The notes below the pieces were generated by a model. It made no database searches, was not told the origin of the DNA, and was given only the letters and a program-made list of their open reading frames with translations. Shown one piece after another: positions 14,860 to 21,170 of a stretch of DNA of 21,170 nt. Made by a program: the position numbers and the translations under genes. How positions within the stretch are numbered: position 1 is the first letter of the stretch; each line of letters starts with the position of its first letter. The stretch is taken from assembly GCA_964623885.1 (NCBI GenBank), contig CAZUVM010000198.1, forward strand, positions 1 through 21,170, read 5' to 3'. The stretch is from CAZUVM01 sp964623885 (GTDB lineage Bacteria; Verrucomicrobiota; Verrucomicrobiia; Limisphaerales; UBA8199).

Positions 14860-17800
14860 ATGCAAACGGTTGAGATTGTGATAACTTGTAGCCACCCGCT
14901 TATGAACTTAACCGCGACCACCCTTGGCGCAGCTAGTCCCGGTGCGCGCGAATACTCGCCGGCGAGCAATGAGTCCATGTTCCAGCAGCTGTTCGAATGC
15001 AGTGCCGACGCCATGGTCTTGAGCGACCCAATCCGCCAGATTTTTGTGGACTGCAATCAGGCGGCTGTCGAGATGATGCATGCTAGCAGCAAGGAGCAAT
15101 TGCTCTTCAAGAACCCGGCCGAGCTGTCGCCGGAATTTCAGCCCGATGGCCGCAGTTCGCGCGAGCACGTGCAAGATGATACTGCGCGAGTGCTTAGCCA
15201 GGGCAGCCATCGCTTTGAGTGGTTGGCGCGACGGATGGATGGCGAGGAGTTTCCAGTCGAAGTGTTGCTAATGCCGATCAAGAACGGTGACCAGACTTTA
15301 GTAGCCGCCTTTTGCCGCGACATCACCGGACGAAAGCGCGCTGAACGCGAGTTGCTCGAACTCAATCAGACGCTCGAACGTCGTGTCAGCGAACGAACCG
15401 CAGAACTCGGCGCTAGCGAGGCACGCTTCCGTGCCCTCGTCGAGCAAGCTCCCGAAGCCATAGTCGTGTACAGCGTCGACACTGGTCGCTTCCTGTTCGG
15501 CAATCAGCATGCGTGTAACCTTTACGGCGTAAAGATGTCGCAGTTACCGGAATTGTCTCCGGCGGATGTCAGCCCGGAATTTCAACCGTGTGGCCAGCGC
15601 ACCAGCGACCTGGTCCGGGAGAAAGTCACCGAAGTTTTGCAGGGAGGAGTTGCTGTTTTTGAGTGGACCCATAAACGGCCCGACGGATGCCTCGTCCCTA
15701 CCGAGGTGCGACTGCTGCGCCTTCCTGCCGAAGGCCAAACACTGATTCGGGCCAGCATTATTGACAATACCGAGCGCAAACGCGCGGAGCGCGCATTGCG
15801 CGGCTCGGAGGCAAAGTTCCGGGCGCTTTTCGAAGGAACCAGCAACGGGGTGGTGCTCATGGAGCCGGACAAAGTCTTAGAGGTGAATCCGGCCGCCGTG
15901 CGGATTTTGGGCCGCCGTTCTGCCGACGAAATGGTCGGCCAACATCCGAGCGCATTTTCACCGTTGCTGCAGCCAAACGGGGTGAGCTCGAAGCTGATGG
16001 CTCAGCAATACATAGAAGAGTGCATCGCCAAAGGCAGCTTGCGCCTGGAATGGATGTGCTCCTCGCCCGAAGGCCACGAAATTCCGCTTGAAGTCCTGTT
16101 GACCCGAATCGAGTGGAGCGGACGCCAGGTCATTCAGGCATGCATCACCGACATCACAGAACGCAAACGCGCCGAGGCTGCGCTAGCGGAAAGCGAGGCC
16201 CGGTTTCGCGCCGCTTTTCAGGCCTGTCCTATCGTCATTTCTATTGCGCGCGCGAGCGACGGTCAATACGTGCTGGTCAATGACGCATTTGTGAACTGGT
16301 CGGGCTATGCTCGCGACGAAATCCTGGGCAAAACTGCCCAGGAGCTTGGTTTGTGGGCGGACCTGGAAGATCGCCAGAACTTCTGGGCCGACATTCGCCG
16401 AACTCGCTCCATTCGCGAGCAGGAATGGAGGTTGCGGAACCGAGCTGGCATAGAATTCGTAATGTTGGTCTCGTGCGAACTCATCCTAGTGAACAATGTG
16501 CCGCATATAATCGGCATGGCCCTGGACATTACTCAGCGAAAACGGGCCGAAGCGGAGTTGCGGGCCAGTGAGGCGCGGCTGCGCGAGAGCGAAGCGTGCT
16601 TCAGAGCGGCTTTTCGAGCCAGCGCGCTTTGCATGACGATCTCCCGAATGGATAACAGTAAATTCGTGCTCGCCAACGAGGCATTTCTAAAGTGGAACGG
16701 GTATCGCCTCGATGAAGTAATCGGCCGCACCTCGGAGGAGCTCGGCATATGGGCCGATCCGGCGGACCGCGAGCGCGCCTGGGAGGAATTGCGCCGCACG
16801 CGCTGCATTCGCGAACGCGAATGCCGCATGCGGAATCGGCACGGTGAGCTTTTTACCATGTTAGTCTCCTGCGATGCGATCGAAATCGAGGGTGCTACTC
16901 ATCTGCTCACCGTGGGTATGGATATCACCGAACGCAAACGTGCCGAGGCTGCGCTGGCTGAAAGCGAAGCGCGCTTCAGCGCCGCATTCAATTCCAGCCC
17001 GATCATGACCGGAATCACTCGCGCCAGCAACGGCAAGTTTGTTTTGGTGAACGACGCCGCTTTGAATTGGATTGGCTGTGACCGTGACGAGGTACTCGGG
17101 CACACCTCAGTCGAATTGGGGCTCTGGGAGGATCCGGCGGAGCGCGCCCGGTTCTGGGAACATCTGCAGAAATCGGGCTCGACGCAGCCGTGGGAATGTC
17201 AGCTGAAAAATCGCAACGGGAAGCGGTCCACCATGCTGGCTTCAGGGGTGAAAATTGAAATCAACGGCGAAGACCATTTGCTGGTGATGATGGTGGACAT
17301 CAGCGAGCGCAAGAAGGTGGAAGCTGAACTGCAAGCCAGCGAGACGCGCTTGCGAGAAAGCGAAGCGCGTTTCAGCGCGGCGTTTCAAGCCAGCCCGGTT
17401 TTCATCAGCATTGTTGGCATGAATGACGGGAGATACGTTCTAGCCAATGACGCGTTCTTAAACTGGCTGGGTCTGCCGCGCGACGAACTGAATGGGCGCA
17501 CGTCTGCGGACTTTGGCTTGTGGGAAAAACCAGAGGCGCGAGAGGCGGCCTTGCACGCAATGCGCACGGTGGGTTCGATTCGCAATCGAGAGTGCCGCTG
17601 GCGCAATCAGCGGGGCGAAACCCTTACCGTTCTGCTTTCCTGCGAAGCCATCCTGCTCGAAAACGCGCCGCATATTCTCTCGTTTGCCCAGGACATAACC
17701 CAGCGCAAGCGCGCGGAGGAGGAGTTGCGCAAAACGCTCGAGCGCGAAAAGGAACTGAGCGAGCTCAAAAGCAGTTTTGTTTCAATGGTTTCACACGAAT

Positions 17801-18441
17801 TTCGCACACCACTCGGGATCATCCAATCCTCGGCCGAACTGCTGCGGGATTTTCATGGCCGGATGCCGCCCGAGGAACGCAATGAACAATTGGAATCGAT
17901 TTCCCGTAACACGCGCCGCATGGGTGGCATGATGGAGGAAATCCTCGTGCTCAGCCGTTTAGAGGCCGGCAGGCTGGAATTCCAACCCGCTCCACTTGAC
18001 CTGAACGCTTTCTGCCGGCGCATCGTGGATGAGGCTCTCTCGGCGACCAACCGCCGGTGTCCCATCGAACTTTCGCTCAACTCGATTCCCAACGAAGCGC
18101 AGGCTGACGAACGGTTGCTTGGCCACATTTTCGGCAACTTGCTCAGCAATGCGATGAAGTATTCCGAGGCTGGAACGACGGTGCATTTCAACGTGGCGCG
18201 GGAAGGCAGCAACGCGGTGTGTGTGATTCGCGATAAAGGCATCGGCATCCCGGAGGCAGACCGGCAGCATTTGTTCCACGCCTTCCATCGTGGCACCAAT
18301 GTCGGCACGCGGCCCGGCACGGGTCTGGGTCTGCTGTTAGTCAAACGCTGCGCTGACCTCCACGGCGGGCAAGTTCTGCTCGAAAGCCAACACGGCAAAG
18401 GCACGACAGTGACAGTCAGGTTTCCCGCTTTTTTGAACTAG
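14860..18441 (+). CDS. Soluble sensor histidine kinase with seven PAS domains
   Basis: A 1193-aa cytoplasmic kinase with no membrane segment or signal peptide. The ATG at 14860 is used (TGGGAC five nt upstream); alternatives are a TTG at 14836 and an ATG at 14902. Seven PAS domains each end in a D-I/N-T/S-x-R-K-R/K-x-E motif: about residues 40-162, 190-310, 320-439, 449-564, 581-696, 706-821 and 838-953. PAS1-3 share an SPxxQPxG block; PAS4-7 share a different pattern (ELGLWxDPxxR, RNRxG). A coiled coil links PAS1 to PAS2 (~163-188). The HisKA domain has SMVSHEFRTPLG with phospho-acceptor His979. The ATPase domain has NLLSNAMKYS (N box, ~1093), DKGIGIPE (G1, ~1125) and GTGLGL (G2, ~1153). No receiver domain is fused. 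The response regulator gene begins 2 nt after the stop, so the two form an operon. The signals sensed are unknown. Confidence 0.96.
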   Translation: MQTVEIVITCSHPLMNLTATTLGAASPGAREYSPASNESMFQQLFECSADAMVLSDPIRQIFVDCNQAAVEMMHASSKEQLLFKNPAELSPEFQPDGRSSREHVQDDTARVLSQGSHRFEWLARRMDGEEFPVEVLLMPIKNGDQTLVAAFCRDITGRKRAERELLELNQTLERRVSERTAELGASEARFRALVEQAPEAIVVYSVDTGRFLFGNQHACNLYGVKMSQLPELSPADVSPEFQPCGQRTSDLVREKVTEVLQGGVAVFEWTHKRPDGCLVPTEVRLLRLPAEGQTLIRASIIDNTERKRAERALRGSEAKFRALFEGTSNGVVLMEPDKVLEVNPAAVRILGRRSADEMVGQHPSAFSPLLQPNGVSSKLMAQQYIEECIAKGSLRLEWMCSSPEGHEIPLEVLLTRIEWSGRQVIQACITDITERKRAEAALAESEARFRAAFQACPIVISIARASDGQYVLVNDAFVNWSGYARDEILGKTAQELGLWADLEDRQNFWADIRRTRSIREQEWRLRNRAGIEFVMLVSCELILVNNVPHIIGMALDITQRKRAEAELRASEARLRESEACFRAAFRASALCMTISRMDNSKFVLANEAFLKWNGYRLDEVIGRTSEELGIWADPADRERAWEELRRTRCIRERECRMRNRHGELFTMLVSCDAIEIEGATHLLTVGMDITERKRAEAALAESEARFSAAFNSSPIMTGITRASNGKFVLVNDAALNWIGCDRDEVLGHTSVELGLWEDPAERARFWEHLQKSGSTQPWECQLKNRNGKRSTMLASGVKIEINGEDHLLVMMVDISERKKVEAELQASETRLRESEARFSAAFQASPVFISIVGMNDGRYVLANDAFLNWLGLPRDELNGRTSADFGLWEKPEAREAALHAMRTVGSIRNRECRWRNQRGETLTVLLSCEAILLENAPHILSFAQDITQRKRAEEELRKTLEREKELSELKSSFVSMVSHEFRTPLGIIQSSAELLRDFHGRMPPEERNEQLESISRNTRRMGGMMEEILVLSRLEAGRLEFQPAPLDLNAFCRRIVDEALSATNRRCPIELSLNSIPNEAQADERLLGHIFGNLLSNAMKYSEAGTTVHFNVAREGSNAVCVIRDKGIGIPEADRQHLFHAFHRGTNVGTRPGTGLGLLLVKRCADLHGGQVLLESQHGKGTTVTVRFPAFLN

Positions 18442-18443
18442 CG

Positions 18444-19070
18444 ATGAAGAAGATTTTGGTCATTGAGGATGAACCGGAGATGCGGCGCAACATCACTACG
18501 CTCCTGCGCTATCACAATTTCGAGCCGATTGCCGCCGAAAATGGTCGGACCGGCGTCGAAGCCGCACGCCGCGAGAGACCCGACCTCATCCTCTGCGACG
18601 TAATGATGCCCGAACTGGACGGCCACGCCGTATTGCAGACCTTACAAGCGGACGCCGCACTCGCGCGCATCCCGTTCATCTTCCTGACCGCTAAAGGTGA
18701 GAAGGAAGATCTCCGCTGCGGAATGAACCTTGGTGCTGACGATTACCTCACCAAACCAATTTCAAATGCCGACCTGGTGCACGCGATCCAAGTACGCCTG
18801 CGTCGCTCCGAACAGCAAACCGCGCGCGAGTTCAAACCGGATTTTTCGTCATTCGAACCGTTGTTGCAACTGGGCCTAACGCCACGCGCTGCGGAGACAC
18901 TCCTCTGGCTGGCGCAAGGCAAGACGAACTCAGATATCGCCACCATCCTGGGCATCACCGAATCCACTGTGAAAAAGTATGTGCAGGAGATGTTCGAGAA
19001 ACTCGGGGTAGAAACTCGAGGCGCGGCGATTGTGTGCGCACTGGAAGTGTTGAGCTCTCAACCCGGTTGA
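18444..19070 (+). CDS. Response regulator, receiver plus LuxR-type HTH (NarL/FixJ-like)
   Basis: A 208-aa DNA-binding response regulator, the expected partner of the PAS kinase just upstream (2-nt gap, probable translational coupling). The receiver (about 1-120) keeps the acidic pair Glu8/Asp9, phospho-acceptor Asp52 in DLILCDVMMPELDG, Thr82 in FIFLTAKGE and Lys104 in DDYLTKPI, so it should be active. The LuxR-type output domain (about 143-205) reads LTPRAAETLLWLAQGKTNSD, then IATILGITESTVKKYVQEMF and EKLGVETRGAA. The usual Glu of 'LTpREaEVL' is replaced by Ala (PRAAE). Its target promoters are unknown; candidates by proximity are the divergent Kelch gene and the ferritin-like gene downstream. 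Confidence 0.95.
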   Translation: MKKILVIEDEPEMRRNITTLLRYHNFEPIAAENGRTGVEAARRERPDLILCDVMMPELDGHAVLQTLQADAALARIPFIFLTAKGEKEDLRCGMNLGADDYLTKPISNADLVHAIQVRLRRSEQQTAREFKPDFSSFEPLLQLGLTPRAAETLLWLAQGKTNSDIATILGITESTVKKYVQEMFEKLGVETRGAAIVCALEVLSSQPG

Positions 19071-19075
19071 ATCCA

Positions 19076-19105
19076 CCCGCGCTCGCTAGGTTTAGGAGGC
19101 GCGGG
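19076..19105 (+). terminator. GC-rich hairpin after the two-component operon
   Basis: CCCGCGC (19076-19082) and GCGCGGG (19099-19105) form a 7-bp stem with a 16-base loop, five nt after the response regulator stop. There is no T-tract, so termination is likely but not canonical. Confidence 0.45.
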
Positions 19106-19173
19106 AGGGAAGCCGAAGGAAATTCCTAATCACTCCCGGGAACAATTTACTCAGCCGGTTCTCTCACATGACG

Positions 19174-19189
19174 AGCAGGTTGACCTGCT
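19174..19189. promoter_or_regulatory. 16-bp inverted repeat upstream of the ferritin-like gene
   Basis: AGCAGGT-TG-ACCTGCT is a perfect inverted repeat 45 bp before the start codon at 19235, a plausible operator or 5' leader hairpin. Its role is not known. Confidence 0.4.
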
Positions 19190-19234
19190 GAAGTCAAAAC
19201 CAGAACTGGCATGTCCAGAACCGATTGAAATATT

Positions 19235-20392
19235 ATGCGGAACAAAGCAAACATTAAATTTGAAGACGAACATTCATTAGCCGTTCGGCAACAATCTCCC
19301 AAATCGGGCAGCGACTCCCTGCCTCGTCGCACTTTTATGAAACGACTGGGACTCGCAGGGGTTGCGGCTGTCCCTAGTAGCGCCCTGCTAATGAGTGAAA
19401 CGGCGGCACGCGCTGAACGTGGTTTTTCCCGCCTCTCTACCGGGGATGCTTCTGTTTTGAGATTTTTAGCTGCGGCCGAAATACTGGAAACCGATCTTTG
19501 GCAACAGTACACCGAACTGGCGCTGGGTAACCAAGCATTCCAGCTTGCTTTGGGAGTGCTTGATGGAGACATGCCCACTTACGTAAATCAAAACACCCGG
19601 GACGAATTCACACACCAGAACTTCATAAGCGAATACCTGAAATCCAAAGGACAGAAGCCTATCGATCTGGAGCCCTTTCGTAATCTGCCCAGCAGCCAGG
19701 CGACGGGTGCTAACAAGAGCGCCAAACGATTGACTAATTTGATGGACCTCACGGTGGACACCAGTTGGTTTTTGCGTTATCGCCTCGCGGGAAATCCCGA
19801 CTTCGGCGACGCATTTCCTCAAATCGTCAATTTGCAGAATGTGCCGGCGATTCCGTCTGTCGACTTGCCGCTCCCGACGGATCCCGCCTTCGGATTCCAG
19901 ATTCAACTGATTGCCAATACCGCGGGGTTCCATTTTGCGACTATTGAGCAGGGTGGTTCGAGTCTTTATCAATCATTTCTTCCAAAAGTGAGCAGCCTGG
20001 AAGTTCTCCAAATCGTCGGAGCCATCGGTGGCACGGAGATCATGCATTTTCAGACATGGCAAGACAAAGCGGGCAACGCTCCCGAACTCACCGACAATCA
20101 CGGCAACCAGGTGTTTCCACAGCTTCCCATTGCACCGGACGCCACACCCGATGGCATTGACCACTCAGACCCGCAGGATACAAATCAAATCATGCCCGCG
20201 CCCTGCAAATTCATTAGCACGAACCTTCCACTTTGTTCGGTGATTCGCCCAATTTCAACTGAGCAGGCTGGAGCGAAGGCTGCCCTCGCGGCATTGTCCG
20301 CCTCGGGATTGTTCAATGGCCAATCTCAAGGGTTCTTCAATCTATTAGGCGAGTTGGCAGCAGAAGCCGACGAAGCGCGGCGCGAAGGTTGA
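19235..20392 (+). CDS. Tat-exported ferritin-like protein
   Basis: A 385-aa protein with a twin-arginine signal: LPRRTFMKRLGLAGVAA (Arg31/Arg32), hydrophobic stretch to about residue 53, cleavage near AARA (60). Tat export implies folding, perhaps with metal, before export. The mature part has the ferritin-like (Ferritin_2-type) four-helix pattern. Candidate metal ligands are Glu82/Glu85 in AAAEILETDLWQQY, the ExxH pair Glu124/His127 in DEFTHQNF, Glu238 in FATIEQGG and the ExxH pair Glu268/His271 in TEIMHFQTW. A Pro/Asp-rich segment (~285-325) and a helical C-terminus follow. Iron storage, oxidase or stress protection are all possible; the enzyme activity is not shown. The ATG at 19235 has no Shine-Dalgarno. 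It follows the regulator gene after 164 bp with a hairpin, so it is probably a separate unit. Confidence 0.85.
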   Translation: MRNKANIKFEDEHSLAVRQQSPKSGSDSLPRRTFMKRLGLAGVAAVPSSALLMSETAARAERGFSRLSTGDASVLRFLAAAEILETDLWQQYTELALGNQAFQLALGVLDGDMPTYVNQNTRDEFTHQNFISEYLKSKGQKPIDLEPFRNLPSSQATGANKSAKRLTNLMDLTVDTSWFLRYRLAGNPDFGDAFPQIVNLQNVPAIPSVDLPLPTDPAFGFQIQLIANTAGFHFATIEQGGSSLYQSFLPKVSSLEVLQIVGAIGGTEIMHFQTWQDKAGNAPELTDNHGNQVFPQLPIAPDATPDGIDHSDPQDTNQIMPAPCKFISTNLPLCSVIRPISTEQAGAKAALAALSASGLFNGQSQGFFNLLGELAAEADEARREG

Positions 20393-20491
20393 CATGCTTC
20401 ACCTGGGGATCGCGGCACAAGGCGGAAACATTAATCCTCGGGTATTGAACCAGGTGTTCCTTTGGATTGTGTCCTGGTGGACTTGAGTCTT

Positions 20492-20518
20492 GCGATGCTT
20501 CAATTCGGCAAGCATCGC
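20492..20518. repeat. 9-bp hairpin
   Basis: GCGATGCTT and AAGCATCGC are perfect 9-bp arms around a 9-base loop, about 100 nt after the ferritin-like gene stop. This is the longest uninterrupted stem I found in the window. It has no T-tract. It could be a terminator, an RNA-stabilising hairpin or a repeat. Confidence 0.55.
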
Positions 20519-20840
20519 GTCCAAGCAGTAAACACGGGCAAAGTACAAATCGTCCCGGTCGGATGATTCCGTCAGCCGCGAGGACCTTTGAGAATGTCTG
20601 ACCGATTTGGTAAAAGATCGGCCAGGACGGCGTGAGTATCAAAAGAGGCGAGGAAGACCCGCGGCCTCAGCCCCAAACAATGGTAAACGAATACCAGCGG
20701 GCAAACTAGACGTCGGTAGAGCTCTTGCCCTGCGCGGCATAGGCGTGGGCAAGTACGACTCAGCGATGGGGCGGTTCAATGTCTTGGTGCTGGTGTTAGC
20801 CGCTGGCATATTGCCTGTTCCCTTGCGCCTTATAAGTTGC

Positions 20841-20860
20841 AGTGGGACTAAAGACCCACT
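20841..20860. repeat. Dispersed palindromic repeat, copy 4
   Basis: AGTGGGACTAAAGACCCACT has 6-bp arms (AGTGGG/CCCACT) around ACTAAAGA. Its core differs by one base from the copy at 14583-14598 and by one from that at 11925-11940. Confidence 0.6.
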
Positions 20861-21017
20861 CGCCTGATTTTCAGGAACCAAATCAACTGTTGCGTCTCCC
20901 ACCCTCGCAAAATGCGAATCTGATGCATTTGGGAGCGCATTACCGAGCGTGAAGCTGCTTTTTGGTGGCGACTCTATGCTGCAGTCAGAATCGCGTGAAA
21001 GACGAAATCCAATATCT

Positions 21018-21170
21018 ATGTTGAAAAAACGAATCCAAACGAAACTCCTGAATCAAAAACCGTGCGTCCGATGTATTAGCAAAATCCGTTGCGCGCTTTT
21101 AGTTGGGCTTGGGCTCAGCCTGGGAAATCTGGCATGGGCAAATCCGTCCATTCAAACCATCGAGGTGTCG
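21018..21170 (+). CDS. N-terminus of an exported protein, cut by the right window edge
   Basis: Fifty-one codons are visible and open to the last base. From the ATG at 21018 the protein starts MLKKRIQTKLLNQ and has a basic region followed by the hydrophobic stretch ALLVGLGLSLG and a cleavage-type AWA/N, i.e. a signal peptide with a long n-region. A second in-frame ATG at 20976 would lengthen the n-region further and is less likely. Neither start has a clear Shine-Dalgarno. The mature part begins NPSIQTIEVS, too little to name a family. Confidence 0.65.
   Translation, partial: MLKKRIQTKLLNQKPCVRCISKIRCALLVGLGLSLGNLAWANPSIQTIEVS

Larger units (their letters stand above)
20393..21017. other. 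625-bp intergenic region with several inverted repeats, no supported gene
   Basis: Overlapping short frames on both strands (20337-20642 minus, 20607-20867 plus, 20639-20902 minus) have no recognisable motif and conflict with one another. Inverted repeats: GCGATGCTT/AAGCATCGC (listed separately), CCGAT/ATCGG (20602-20621) and CTTGCCC/GGGCAAG (20724-20753). The last part should hold the promoter of the gene starting at 21018. The region may be degraded coding DNA. Confidence 0.5.

Noticed and set aside
17853..18404. 183-aa frame antisense to the kinase domain
   Set aside because: Shadow of the conserved HisKA/ATPase coding sequence on the other strand.
20607..20902. Overlapping 86-aa and 87-aa frames on opposite strands
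   Set aside because: Mutually exclusive, no motif, and they contain a dispersed palindromic repeat.
1..21170. tRNA, rRNA, prophage, insertion sequence or defence system
   Set aside because: No cloverleaf-like sequence, transposase, integrase, nuclease or toxin motif was recognised on either strand.

Overview
The window looks like chromosomal DNA of a soil- or sediment-type Verrucomicrobiota, probably a Pedosphaera/Limisphaerales-like lineage. This is inferred from three things: moderately high GC, weak Shine-Dalgarno sites, and a high density of secreted proteins. Three of those proteins (genes ending at 1497 and 12078 on the minus strand and at 6677 on the plus strand) end in a tail of the type '...W...FYRV', which I associate with this phylum. 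No phage, integron, CRISPR, rRNA or tRNA was seen.

Layout. 1-3836: an apiosidase-like (DUF4038-type) hydrolase, cut at the left edge, converges on a large secreted hydrolase-like protein of no family I can name with certainty. 4172-5393: two tandem paralogous small secreted proteins of unknown function. They are divergent from a secreted seven-blade RCC1-type propeller (5565-6677). 6831-7373: nitroreductase. 7479-7961: a decayed minus-strand region that still carries a fossil of the secreted-protein C-terminal tail. 8085-8798: a SAM methyltransferase. 8885-11263 (minus strand): an ECF sigma factor, then a DUF3455 secreted protein 20 nt downstream, then a large nested inverted repeat, then a secreted protein with a thrombospondin type-3 calcium loop. 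12078-14474: a secreted protein with fourteen Kelch repeats, divergent from a two-component pair. The pair is a soluble seven-PAS histidine kinase (14860-18441) and a REC-LuxR response regulator 2 nt downstream. 19235-20392: a Tat-exported ferritin-like protein. 21018-21170: the first 51 codons of another exported protein, cut at the right edge.

How the parts may work together: most genes encode exported proteins (sugar hydrolases, beta-propellers, small unknowns), and two regulatory units (ECF sigma; PAS kinase/LuxR regulator) sit among them. That suggests a surface/secretome region under environmental control, but no regulon link can be proved from the sequence alone. The intergenic regions are rich in inverted repeats. 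One short element with the core TGGRACTAAAGWCCCA occurs in three separate gaps, with a fourth degenerate copy.

The most noteworthy items are: the module-wise duplication inside the kinase (PAS4-5 copied to PAS6-7), the fourteen-repeat Kelch protein, the ECF sigma operon with no adjacent anti-sigma gene, the tandem unknown secreted pair, the unassigned large hydrolase-like protein, the shared C-terminal tail, and the dispersed palindromic repeat. I see no obvious new defence or biosynthetic system.
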